From Gammaproteobacteria bacterium (GTDB lineage: Bacteria > Pseudomonadota > Gammaproteobacteria > Ga0077554 > Ga007554), in NCBI GenBank assembly GCA_040183005.1, contig JAMPIW010000007.1, forward strand, positions 1,109,314 to 1,173,313: a stretch of DNA of 64,000 nucleotides, written 5' to 3'. Positions 43,518-52,212 of the stretch are shown piece after piece (position 1 is the first letter of the stretch; the number at the start of each line of letters is the position of its first letter). The translations under genes and the position numbers were made by a program. Under the pieces are notes generated by a model. It saw only the letters and a list, made by a program, of their open reading frames with translations. It ran no database searches and was not told where the DNA came from.

Positions 43518-44667
43518 ATGAAAAACGTTGCCGAAGCAGCCCTGCAAGACGCTCCTGCCGCTCTCAAAAACTGGGCTGTGCTGGCGATGCAGCAGCTCGA
43601 CGAAAAGAGTAACAAAGTACAACAGTTAAGCGATCAACTGTCACTGCGCGACCAGCAGCTCAAACACGCCGACCTCAAAATCCAGGCCCTGACCTTCGAA
43701 CTCGCCTACTACAAGCGCATTCGCTTTGCCAACAAGAGCGAACAATTCTCCTTGGAGCAGCGCGAGTTGTTCGAGGAAAGCTGGAATACCGACACCAGTG
43801 CGCTGGAAGCCGAAGTGGAACAGCTGGCATCTACCCAGCAACCCAAGCGCGAACGCGCCGGTCGCCAGCCGTTGCCGAATCATCTCCCGCGTATCGAGCA
43901 CCGCCATGAACCTGAGGGTTGCACCTGCGGCCAGTGCGGCAAGGATCTGGTCAATATCGGCGAAGACATCAGCGAGCAACTGGATGTCGAGCCCGCCCGC
44001 TTCTTCGTGCATCGCCACATTCGTCCGCAGTATGCTTGCCGTGCTTGTGAGACCGATGGTCGATGATTATGCCGGCTACAAAGGCCTGTTCGCCCACGCC
44101 GTGGTGGAACTGGCGTGCCTGGCCCATGCGCGGCGGAAATTCTACGATCTGCATGCCGCCCATCAGAGCCCGATTGCGGCCGAGGCATTGAAGCGCATTG
44201 CCGGACTCTACGCCATCGAAGATCAGGGCAAGACCCTGGGCATCGAAGATCGTCATGCATTACGCCAGCAACACGCCAAGCCGAAGCTGGACGAATTCCA
44301 TGCCTGGCTCCAGCGCACACGGCTCACCACCGCCACGGGTAGCGGCACCGCCAAGGCCATCGACTACAGCCTCAAACGCTGGGATGCAATCAAGCGCTAC
44401 CTCGGGGATGGCCGTTACCCCATCGATAACAACCCGGTGGAAAATGCTATCCGTCCTATTGCGCTTGGTAAAAAGAATTGGCTGTTCACCGGCAGTGAAC
44501 GCGCGGGCCGCCGCGCCGCCGCCATCCAGAGCCTGTTCGCAACGGCGAAACTCAACGGCATCGAGCCGGCTGCCTGGCTGAAGGATACGCTGGAGAAACT
44601 GCCGACCTGGCCTAACAGCCGCATTGATGAGCTGTTGCCGTTGCGGTCTGTGCAGGCATCAGGCTGA
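43518..44667 (+). pseudogene. tnpC: IS66 transposase TnpC, internal deletion with frameshift
   Basis: The first 182 codons (43518-44066) give the normal N-terminus: coiled coil, FANKSEQFSLEQRELFE, and the zinc finger CTCGQCGKDL...YACRACET. At about 44055 the sequence jumps to the C-terminal half in another frame (VDDYAGYKGLFAHAVVE, CLAHARRKFYDLH, IDNNPVENAIRPIALGKKNW). The part between, about 130-150 residues including the region with the first catalytic Asp (HADETP in relatives), is missing. The second Asp and the Glu remain. Not functional as a transposase. Confidence 0.92.
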
Positions 44668-44883
44668 GCTGTATAGATGGGGCGGCTGGACGCTTACCGC
44701 CAACCAACGTTAGCCTTGAAATAATTCCACACCAAAAAGGCTACACCTCTGAGCTTACCGTACAGACTAAATTCCCAAACTGTGTACCGCATCACATTTC
44801 CAGCGTGACTCCTTAGGCAGAAATAAAATCGCCCTACCAGTAACTTAGCAACACCAGCAAACTTACCCAGGAACACCCATCGC

Positions 44884-46653
44884 ATGAACAGCCTAAAGTC
44901 ACGCCTAGCATCCGTAGCGACGCTATCCGCCATGATCACAACTGCTACCCTGATGACCGCAGCAATGACGGCCACGGCCACCGCCGCTACAGCGCCTGAG
45001 CAATGGGTACCACACAGGATACTCATCCAGCCACGCGCCGGGTTATCGGGTCTTGAACTGGACAAAATCATCAAACCCCACGGCGGACGCGCCATGCGAC
45101 ACATCCCTCGCACCAGCTTCCAAGTCGTGGAACTACCACCCCAAGCAGATGAAGTTGCAATATCGCGAGCATTGTCACGCCATCGTCATATAAAATTTGC
45201 GGAACTCGACCGGTTAGTGTCCCTGACAGCGACCAACGCCAACGATCCCTATTATGGCAACGCATGGCATCTATCGAAGATCCAGGCCCCCACTGCATGG
45301 GATACCTCGCGCGGCACAGGCATCACCGTGGCCATCCTCGACACTGGCGTTGATCCAAACCATCCGGATCTGGCTGGGCAAATGGTGCCAGGCTGGAATA
45401 TGTACGACAACAACAGCGACACCTCGGATGTCTACGGCCATGGCACGCAGGTCGCCGGCGTGGTGGCAGCCGCCAGCAATAACGCCACAGGTGTCACATC
45501 CATTGCCTGGCAGACCAAGATCATGCCGGTGCGCATCAGCCAGCCGGACGGCTACGCCACTTATAGCACTATCGCCAGTGGCCTCACATGGGCAGCGGAC
45601 AACGGCGCACGCGTTGCCAACATCAGTTATGGCGTATCCGGCAGTGCAGCCATACAAAGTGCAGCCCAATACATGAGAAACAAAGGAGGTGTCGTGGTGG
45701 TTGCTGGCGGCAACAGCGGCGTTTATGACGCCACCGCGCCAAATGCGGCCATGCTCTCCGTGGCCGCCACTGACAGCAGCGACACTCACACTAGCTGGTC
45801 AACCTATGGAGAATTCATTGATATTTCGGCCCCCGGCGCGGGTATCTGGACCACAGCAAGAGGCGGTGGCTACTCGGCGCCCTCCGGCACCTCGTTTGCC
45901 AGCCCTGCAACTGCTGGCGTGGTCGCACTCGTCATGGCCGCCAACACCGCTCTTCAGCCTTCCCAGGTGGAGAACATCATGACTTCAACCGCAGATGACC
46001 TGGGCACAGCCGGTTACGATACCTATTACGGCTATGGACGAATCAACGCCACGGCAGCAGTACTCAAGGCCACTCAAACCCAAGCGCTTGATACCCAAGC
46101 TCCCACAGCCGCCATCGCCTCACCCACTGGCGGCACCGTTTCCGGTATAGTCCCCGTGACCGTAAACGCAAGTGACAACATCGGCGTCACCCGTGTGGAT
46201 CTCTTTGCCAATGGAAAATTACTGGCCAGCGACGCCACCGCGCCCTATTCATTTAGCTGGGATTCCACGCTCACCCCAAGCGGAGCAGCTAAACTGACAG
46301 CCAACGCAGTGGATGCCGCAGGCAACCAAGGCACATCCCAATCGGTCAGCGTCACCGTTGCCAATACATTGACCACAGCGGACACCTCCCCGCCGACTGT
46401 CAGCATCACTTCTCCCACTAACGGCAGCACTGTGGGCTCAGCCGTCACCATCCGGCTGGCGGCAGCCGACAATGTAGCCGTCTCCAAACTAAGCTTATAC
46501 ATCAATGGAGCAGTAAGGAGTGTCACCACCGGCAGCACGCTGTCCTACAGATGGAAAACGGGGCAAGCGTTAAACCGCTGGAATACTATTAGCGCAGTGG
46601 CAGAAGATGCTGCGGGGAACAAAACCACTACTTCCATACAGGTTTTAAGGTAA
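44884..46653 (+). CDS. secreted subtilisin-like serine protease (S8) with two Ig-like repeats
   Basis: 589 residues: signal peptide (about 1-36), a propeptide-like region (VPHRILIQPRAGLSGLEL...IKFAELDRL) to about 115, then an S8 catalytic domain with Asp in VAILDTGVDPNHPDL (~153), His in GHGTQVAGVVAA (~186), oxyanion Asn in VVAGGNSGVY, and Ser in SGTSFASPATAGV (~336). The C-terminal 190 residues hold two Ig-like repeats (APTAAIASPTGGTVSGIVPV and PPTVSITSPTNGSTVGSAV). No PEP-CTERM or other anchor, so it is probably released. Followed by a clear terminator. Confidence 0.95.
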   Translation: MNSLKSRLASVATLSAMITTATLMTAAMTATATAATAPEQWVPHRILIQPRAGLSGLELDKIIKPHGGRAMRHIPRTSFQVVELPPQADEVAISRALSRHRHIKFAELDRLVSLTATNANDPYYGNAWHLSKIQAPTAWDTSRGTGITVAILDTGVDPNHPDLAGQMVPGWNMYDNNSDTSDVYGHGTQVAGVVAAASNNATGVTSIAWQTKIMPVRISQPDGYATYSTIASGLTWAADNGARVANISYGVSGSAAIQSAAQYMRNKGGVVVVAGGNSGVYDATAPNAAMLSVAATDSSDTHTSWSTYGEFIDISAPGAGIWTTARGGGYSAPSGTSFASPATAGVVALVMAANTALQPSQVENIMTSTADDLGTAGYDTYYGYGRINATAAVLKATQTQALDTQAPTAAIASPTGGTVSGIVPVTVNASDNIGVTRVDLFANGKLLASDATAPYSFSWDSTLTPSGAAKLTANAVDAAGNQGTSQSVSVTVANTLTTADTSPPTVSITSPTNGSTVGSAVTIRLAAADNVAVSKLSLYINGAVRSVTTGSTLSYRWKTGQALNRWNTISAVAEDAAGNKTTTSIQVLR

Positions 46654-46680
46654 AGAACCGGCCACCACCCTCACTTTAAA

Positions 46681-46718
46681 AAACGCTGGCCATTCCTTGG
46701 GATGACCAGCGTTTTTTG
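46681..46718 (+). terminator. rho-independent terminator of the protease gene
   Basis: A near-perfect stem AACGCTGG.CATTCC / GGATGACCAGCGTT followed by a run of six T; an A-run in front makes it work in both directions. It lies about 28 bases after the protease stop. Confidence 0.9.
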
Positions 46719-46991
46719 CATATATCAACAATAACTTATTTAAATTCAATCTGATAACATTAAATAGCGCCAATATGTCGGGATACTTTACAGTTCACAG
46801 CCCCCTTTTTTCGCCACCATTGCAGCGCACAAAATACACAACAATATGTTTTTAATAGTTTTTTATAAATGAATCGTTAATTCGCGCACTACAGTGAAGT
46901 GTCGAAATATTTTACACTCCAATCTTCCATGAAATGACGAGGGAATATTTAAATTTGTTTAATTCTTATAAAACATATATATAAATTATGT
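46719..46991. other. A/T-rich gap upstream of the PEP-CTERM gene
   Basis: 273 bases without a coding frame, markedly richer in A and T than the surroundings (T- and A-runs near 46850-46985). This is the stretch where an enhancer-type activator of the sigma-54 promoter at 46992 would be expected to bind. No clear dyad operator was seen. Confidence 0.4.
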
Positions 46992-47007
46992 TGGCACGTG
47001 TTATGCA
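46992..47007 (+). promoter_or_regulatory. sigma-54 (-24/-12) promoter of the PEP-CTERM gene
   Basis: TGGCACGTGTTATGCA matches the consensus TGGCACG-N4-TTGCW at all fixed positions except one, with the GG and GC doublets at correct spacing. It lies 70 bases before the chosen start. PEP-CTERM genes in several proteobacteria have been described behind sigma-54 promoters under the PrsK/PrsR two-component system; those genes are not in this window. Confidence 0.75.
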
Positions 47008-47076
47008 TTAATATCGGCATAAGGAAAAAATGTTGGCCAAGAGGGCTAAAATATACTTGCTCTCAAGGTGAAAAAC

Positions 47077-47787
47077 ATGCAAAAGTCCATCACACATGCC
47101 GTCGGCGCACTCATTATGGTAAGCGCCGGAATGTTGTTCCTGCCAGTCACCACAGCCCATGCGTTTGTCATCACGGGACAGCTTACAGGGGATATTCGCA
47201 CGGCGAATCCTGATAATCTGTTTGTCGATGTAACGATTACCGTGAATGATGCCACGAAAAATACCGCATCATGGGTTGTAGATATCAACTCACCCCTGCA
47301 CCCAAAGGTGAAGCTGGATGAGTTTTACTTTAACCTCGCCAGCACAATAGCCCCGGGCAACCTCACTTTCTCTGGATTCAATCCGTTAGGTTGGGCGATT
47401 AACTCTTCGAATGTAGTAGTGCAAGGGGTCGGGGGAGCAACCTTTCAATTCGAAGCCCTAAATGGTGCTACGGGCAATAATAAAATTGATGTAACCAACA
47501 GTCAGAATCTGACATTCAATATGATTCTGTCGACGGGAATCTTCACAGCAAACGACTTTCTCAATGCTCCAATCTCCAACAGTAACGATGCCGGATCCGG
47601 TCAAATGGGGGCGCACTTACAGAGTTTGAATGCATCACAGGGACAGAGCGATAGTGGATTTGCCTTTGGAGACTACGAATCTGGTGTAAACCCCAGTGAA
47701 ATCCCCGAACCCACCACACACCTGCTGTTAGGCCTAGGACTTCTTGGCCTGCTATTCACCCGCAGGGTCGTCCGCCGTACTTCCTGA
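47077..47787 (+). CDS. PEP-CTERM surface protein of unknown function
   Basis: 236 residues from the ATG at 47077, which has AAGGTG 6 bases upstream; a GTG at 47068 is an alternative. Signal peptide to about 26 (cleavage after AHA), a Asn/Thr/Gly-rich beta-type body with no Cys, and a textbook exosortase signal: EIPEPTT, a Leu/Gly-rich helix (HLLLGLGLLGLLF) and RRVVRR. Expected to be processed by an exosortase and displayed or released. Its sigma-54-type promoter separates its control from that of the PEP-CTERM gene at 32637. Confidence 0.88.
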   Translation: MQKSITHAVGALIMVSAGMLFLPVTTAHAFVITGQLTGDIRTANPDNLFVDVTITVNDATKNTASWVVDINSPLHPKVKLDEFYFNLASTIAPGNLTFSGFNPLGWAINSSNVVVQGVGGATFQFEALNGATGNNKIDVTNSQNLTFNMILSTGIFTANDFLNAPISNSNDAGSGQMGAHLQSLNASQGQSDSGFAFGDYESGVNPSEIPEPTTHLLLGLGLLGLLFTRRVVRRTS

Positions 47788-47980
47788 TCAACCTTCCGTG
47801 GTTGACCTGTCAGAAGGTTCTCACCGTATAGTAATAAAAACGAGGCAAGGATGCCCTTTTTCTATAGTCACCTCACCGTCATCGCTGGGTAGCCGCCAGT
47901 TGTTTTGCTCGCGCACCCTGTCCATTTCGCGTCTATAAATCCAAAATAAGCCTTGCCATTTCAACCTATAAAAAGCAGTT

Positions 47981-48096
47981 AGCCACAGAGTTCACAGAAA
48001 AAAAACGAGTGGGTTACCGTAAAATATTGCCCTCACCCGCTCGGTGATCAGAAATAAATTACGAGAATCCGTATCACTTCTGTGTTCTCTGTGGCT
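47981..48096. repeat. AGCCACAGAG-type inverted repeat
   Basis: Arms of 19 bases (AGCCACAGAGTTCACAGAA at 47981-47999 and complement at 48078-48096) with two mismatches. Related CCACAGAG/CTCTGTGG hairpins occur at 48996-49021 and 50607-50668. The rest of the 47788-48149 gap holds no gene and no clear terminator for the PEP-CTERM gene. Confidence 0.7.
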
Positions 48097-48149
48097 TGCA
48101 TCTGCGGTTGTACTTAATCATCCCCTCTCCCCGCAAGCGGGGAGGGTTA

Positions 48150-48971
48150 GGTTCTGTTGACGTTTCATCTCAGCCACAAAAGTACCGCCGCAAAAGATAG
48201 CATTCCCATGTAATTAACAGCTTTTTTCTCATATCGAGTAGCAATCCGGCGATAATGCTTGAGCTTGCCAAACATGCATTCGACGGCATGTCGCTCCTTA
48301 TAAAGCCAATAATCACAGTCAATTTTCTCTTTTCGGTTCGACTTCGGCGGAATCACAACCTCTATCCCACGCGCCTTTAACCACGCGCGCAGCTCGTTTG
48401 TGTCGTAGCCTTTATCCGCCAGAAGTGCTGATGTTTGGATGCCTTCCAGCAGCGGTATTGCGACCGTGCACTCCGCCGTTTGGCCACCCGTCAGAATGAA
48501 TTCAATCGGCATGCCAAGTGCATCACAGGCCGCATGAATCTTACAGCTAAACCCACCTTTGGAGCGCCCCAGCGCTTCTTTTTCAGCCGAACTGCCCGCC
48601 GCGACTGCGGCACAGGCGTGCGCTCTTGTCACCGTTCCATCAATAGAAACATCTTGTAAATCAGCATCTTCAGAAAAATAAGTGAGCAATCTATCCCATG
48701 CGCCATTCGCACACCAACGTGAGTATCGCTTGAAGACGCTATTCCATTTGCCATGCTCTGGCGGCAGCGTCCGCCACTGCGCGCCGGTGCGCAGTATCCA
48801 CAATGATGCGCCCATAAATCGCCTGCATTTATCGGGCGATCCGAGATGCACGCCCGTCAATTTAGTTAAGTGTGACAATATACGCACCCACTCACTATCG
48901 CTTATTTTGGTTCTGTCCATGCCAACCTAAAACGGCGGATTCTACCAAAACCGCGAAACGTCAACAGAACC
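48150..48971 (-). mobile_element. complete IS5-family (IS427-like) insertion sequence
   Basis: Perfect 17-bp terminal repeats GGTTCTGTTGACGTTTC at 48150-48166 and complement ending 48971. TA occurs on both outer flanks, fitting the 2-3 bp TA-type target duplication of IS427-group elements. 822 bp with one transposase frame on the minus strand filling nearly all of it. Confidence 0.92.
48165..48920 (-). CDS. IS5-family transposase
   Basis: 251 residues in one uninterrupted frame. N-terminal DUF4096-like part (ISDSEWVRILSHL, GASLWILRTGAQWRTLP, WNSVFKRYSRWCANGAW), then the DDE domain: Asp in VSIDGTVTRAH, Asp in LLADKGYDTNELR and Glu in RHAVECMFGKLKHYRRIATRYEK. Many IS427-type elements split this gene into two frames joined by frameshifting; here it is already fused. 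Confidence 0.94.
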   Translation of the reverse strand: MDRTKISDSEWVRILSHLTKLTGVHLGSPDKCRRFMGASLWILRTGAQWRTLPPEHGKWNSVFKRYSRWCANGAWDRLLTYFSEDADLQDVSIDGTVTRAHACAAVAAGSSAEKEALGRSKGGFSCKIHAACDALGMPIEFILTGGQTAECTVAIPLLEGIQTSALLADKGYDTNELRAWLKARGIEVVIPPKSNRKEKIDCDYWLYKERHAVECMFGKLKHYRRIATRYEKKAVNYMGMLSFAAVLLWLR

Positions 48972-48995
48972 TAGGAAGAGGGGAGATAAAAACAA

Positions 48996-49031
48996 TTGGC
49001 CACAGAGTTCTCTGTGGCCAACTGTTTTTTA
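48996..49031 (-). terminator. bidirectional terminator at the end of the nuo operon
   Basis: Perfect 12-bp arms TTGGCCACAGAG / CTCTGTGGCCAA with a 2-base loop, flanked by an A-run on one side and CTGTTTTTT on the other. It ends transcription of nuoN (stop at 49116) and can also stop transcripts from the IS5 side. Confidence 0.75.
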
Positions 49032-49115
49032 CAGGATGAATGGAGCACCAACTACCGGATGTATCCATGCAGGTGCGCACAGCACACGCTACTATTCATG
49101 TCGTTGTGTAGAGCG

Positions 49116-50564
49116 TCATTTCAACGCAGCAACACACAGTGCAGTGAGCGCGCTGGGGTAGATGCCCAGGGCGAACACAGCAAGGCCGTTGGCGCTCATC
49201 ACCACGCGCATATCCAAGGCGGGTTTGATCGGATTGGTGTCCTCGGGCTTGTCGAAGTACATCAATTTGACGATACGCAGATAGTAGTAAGCGCCAATCA
49301 CGGAGAAGAGCACTGCCACCACCGCCAGCCAGGTCATATCAGCCCTGATAAGGGCCTGGAGCACGGCGAGTTTGGCCCAGAAACCCACGGAGACGGGGAT
49401 GCCGGCCATAGAGATCATCAGGATCAGCATAATAAAGGCGAACCACGGGCTGCGTTGATTCAGCCCCTTGAAGTCCTCCAAACGGTCCGCCTCGAAACCG
49501 GCGCGGCTGAGCAGTATCACCATACCGAAGCCACCCAATCCCATCAAGGCATAGACGAGGATGTAAAACATCGAGGAGGAATAGCCGTTTTCCGTGCCGG
49601 CCAGTATACCCAGTAACAGGAATCCGACGTGGGCGATAGTGGAATAGGCAAGCATGCGTTTGATATTGCTCTGGGCAATGGCGATGATGTTGCCCGCCGC
49701 CATCGAGGCGATGGCGAGCATAATGAGCATGCCCTGCCACTGCATATGCAAATCACCCAAGCCCTCTACCAGTAGACGCATCACCATGGCGAACGCGGCG
49801 ATCTTGGGGGCGGTACCAATATAGAGCGTCACGCTGGTGGGCGCGCCGTGATAGACATCCGGCACCCACATATGAAACGGCACCGCGCCCAGCTTGAAGG
49901 CGAGGCCCACCACCACAAACACCACGCCAAATGCCAGCACGATGTTTTTGTCATGGCTCTGCGCAAGATAGGCGCTCACCTCGGTGATATCGAGGCTGCC
50001 GGTCACACCATAGAACATCGACATACCATAGAGCAGCATGCCGGAGGCCAGCGAACCGAGCACAAAATACTTCATCGCTGCCTCGGTGGCGCCGATGGAA
50101 TCCCGTTGCAAGGCGACCATCGCATAGAGCGACAACGACAGCAGCTCCAAACCGAGGTAGATAGTGAGAAAGCTGTGCGCGGAGACCATCACCATCATGC
50201 CCAGCACACCAAACAGCCCCAACACAAAATATTCGCCGGTAAAAAGCTGCCGTACACGCAAATATTCACGCGAGTACAAAAATACCACGGCGGTGACAAG
50301 ATAGATAAAGACCTTGAGCACATCCCCCATGGTGTCGCTGATGAAACTGCCGCCGAATGTCATCTGCGTCTCGCCGGTATGCAGGCCAACCGTCAAAATC
50401 GCAGCGCCAACGAGGGTCGCTTGCGACATCAAGTAGGTGACGACACGGTTTCGCTCACCCACAAAGAGATCAGCCAGCAACACCACACAGGCCATGCACA
50501 GCACAAAGATCTCCGGCAGGGCCAGCGCAAAATTGGGCATCTCGAAATTCATATTAGACATCAA
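49116..50564 (-). CDS. nuoN: NADH-quinone oxidoreductase subunit N
   Basis: Proton-pumping membrane subunit of complex I, antiporter-like fold. 482 residues with about 14 membrane helices and the conserved pattern around [16 protein letters not shown] and the lysines in [20 protein letters not shown] and [20 protein letters not shown]. Last gene of the nuo operon; a 112-base gap with a hairpin repeat separates it from nuoM. Confidence 0.97.
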   Translation of the reverse strand: MMSNMNFEMPNFALALPEIFVLCMACVVLLADLFVGERNRVVTYLMSQATLVGAAILTVGLHTGETQMTFGGSFISDTMGDVLKVFIYLVTAVVFLYSREYLRVRQLFTGEYFVLGLFGVLGMMVMVSAHSFLTIYLGLELLSLSLYAMVALQRDSIGATEAAMKYFVLGSLASGMLLYGMSMFYGVTGSLDITEVSAYLAQSHDKNIVLAFGVVFVVVGLAFKLGAVPFHMWVPDVYHGAPTSVTLYIGTAPKIAAFAMVMRLLVEGLGDLHMQWQGMLIMLAIASMAAGNIIAIAQSNIKRMLAYSTIAHVGFLLLGILAGTENGYSSSMFYILVYALMGLGGFGMVILLSRAGFEADRLEDFKGLNQRSPWFAFIMLILMISMAGIPVSVGFWAKLAVLQALIRADMTWLAVVAVLFSVIGAYYYLRIVKLMYFDKPEDTNPIKPALDMRVVMSANGLAVFALGIYPSALTALCVAALK

Positions 50565-50606
50565 TCTTCAATCCCAAGCTTCTTATCTTGATTTGTACTA
50601 AGTTGA

Positions 50607-50668
50607 CCACCGAGACACAGAGTTTTTAATGAATTCAAAATTTCTCTGTGAACCCTGAGCCTCCGTGG
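50607..50668. repeat. CCACCGAGACACAGAG-type hairpin between nuoM and nuoN
   Basis: CCACCGAG-ACACAGAG pairs with CTCTGTG and CTCCGTGG, with a 10-base bulge in the right arm. Same motif family as the repeats at 47981-48096 and 48996-49021. It lies inside the operon and has no T-run, so it should allow read-through. Confidence 0.6.
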
Positions 50669-50676
50669 CAAGAATC

Positions 50677-52188
50677 TTACAATTTTGAACTCACCGCCTG
50701 TTCAAGCAAATGACCGACCGACGAGTGCATCACCTCAACCAGAGGGGCGGGATAAACACCCAGCAGCAGAACCAACACGGCCAGTGTTCCCAGCACCAGA
50801 GCCTCACGGCCATTCAGATCCTGCAAAGCCGCGACGTTTTGGTTACCAACCGGGCCGAAGATGACACGCTTCACCATCCACAGGGTATAGGCCGCACCCA
50901 GCACCAGCGTGGTGCTGGCGAGCAGGGCTATCCAGAAGTTCGCCTTGAATGCAGAGAGGATCACCATGAACTCGCCGACAAATCCCGACGTACCCGGCAA
51001 ACCGGCATTGGCCATGGCGAAAAATACCATCAACGTCGCAAATACCGGCATGGTATTGGCCACGCCGCCATAATCGCTGATATTACGGCTGTGCAGACGG
51101 TCATACATTACGCCCACGCACAAAAACATCGCGCCGGAGACAAAGCCATGCGAGACCATCTGCACCAGCGCGCCTTCCAGGCCCAACGCCGCCCCGGCGA
51201 CGCTGTTCGTATTGTCGAAGATGCTGAACACCAGAAAGAATCCCAGCGTGACGAAGCCCATGTGTGAGATCGACGAATACGCGATCAGCTTCTTCATATC
51301 CTCCTGCACCAGCGCGACAAGCGCGATATAGACCACCGCGACCAGCGACATGGCAATCACCAGCCAATCCAGCTCATGACTGGCGTCGGGCACGATCGGC
51401 AGGATAAAGCGCACGAAACCATAGGCACCGAGCTTGAGCATGATGGCGGCAAGGATCACCGAACCGCCGGTGGGTGCTTCGACGTGCGCATCGGGCAACC
51501 AGGTATGCACCGGCCACATCGGCACTTTGACAGCAAAGGCGATGAGAAACGCAAAAAACAGCAGCACCTGGGCAGTCATGCCGATGCGCAGGTCGTGGAA
51601 GTCGAGGATCGAGAAACTGTCGGACTGAAAGTACAGGTACAGCACGGCAACCAGCAACAGCACCGAACCAAGGAAGGTATACAGAAAGAACTTGATCGCG
51701 GCATAGACGCGCCGTTGTCCACCCCAGATGCCGATAATCAGGAACATCGGCACCAGCATGAATTCCCAGAACACGTAGAACAGCACGGCGTCGAGGGCGG
51801 CAAACACGCCGATCATGAGTCCTTCCATGATCAAGAAGGCTGCCATGTATTGCGAAACTTTATTCTGGATGACCTCCCAGCTCGCAATGATCACCAGCAC
51901 CGTGGTAAAACTGGTCAGCAGAATAAGCGGCATGGATATGCCGTCGATGCCCAGCGAGTAATTGATGTTAAAGGTAGCGACCCACGGCATCTGCTCGGCA
52001 AACTGCATCTGATACGTGCCATTGTCGAAGCCGGTATACAGCGGCAGGGACACCACAAAGGTGAGAATTGAAAATATCAGCGCCAGCCAGCGTACCAATA
52101 CATCGTTTTTACCGGCGGCAAGCACCACCAGTCCGCCGATGATCGGCAGCCAGATAACCAGGCTCAGGAGTGGCAAATCAGAAAACAT
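50677..52188 (-). CDS. nuoM: NADH-quinone oxidoreductase subunit M
   Basis: Proton-pumping antiporter-like subunit of complex I. 503 residues, about 14 membrane helices, conserved Glu in FYVFWEFMLVPMFLIIG and Lys in FAVKVPMWPVHTWLPDAHVE and MKKLIAYSSISHMGFVTLG. Start 24 bases after nuoL. Confidence 0.98.
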   Translation of the reverse strand: MFSDLPLLSLVIWLPIIGGLVVLAAGKNDVLVRWLALIFSILTFVVSLPLYTGFDNGTYQMQFAEQMPWVATFNINYSLGIDGISMPLILLTSFTTVLVIIASWEVIQNKVSQYMAAFLIMEGLMIGVFAALDAVLFYVFWEFMLVPMFLIIGIWGGQRRVYAAIKFFLYTFLGSVLLLVAVLYLYFQSDSFSILDFHDLRIGMTAQVLLFFAFLIAFAVKVPMWPVHTWLPDAHVEAPTGGSVILAAIMLKLGAYGFVRFILPIVPDASHELDWLVIAMSLVAVVYIALVALVQEDMKKLIAYSSISHMGFVTLGFFLVFSIFDNTNSVAGAALGLEGALVQMVSHGFVSGAMFLCVGVMYDRLHSRNISDYGGVANTMPVFATLMVFFAMANAGLPGTSGFVGEFMVILSAFKANFWIALLASTTLVLGAAYTLWMVKRVIFGPVGNQNVAALQDLNGREALVLGTLAVLVLLLGVYPAPLVEVMHSSVGHLLEQAVSSKL

Positions 52189-52212
52189 GCAAAACTATCC
52201 TGTTTTTTGTTC

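Larger units (their letters stand above)
42705..44697 (+). mobile_element. IS66-family element, internally deleted, with 8-bp target duplication
   Basis: Left end GTAAGCGTCCAGCCGTCCCA from 42705; right end is its complement (one difference) ending at 44697. The sequence CGCCAACC lies directly outside both ends (42697-42704 and 44698-44705), the 8-bp target duplication expected for IS66. The element holds intact tnpA and tnpB but a tnpC that has lost its middle. At 1993 bp it is several hundred bases shorter than complete IS66 elements (about 2.5 kb). It probably can no longer move on its own. Confidence 0.95.
48121..48985. repeat. C/G-rich palindromic repeat split by the IS5-family element
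   Basis: Joining the sequence before (48121-48149) and after (48974-48985) the IS restores a palindrome with outer arms TCCCCTCT / AGAGGGGA and inner CCCCGC / GCGGGG. It is the same repeat as at 13454-13495 in the opposite orientation. The IS therefore arrived after the repeat. Confidence 0.75.
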
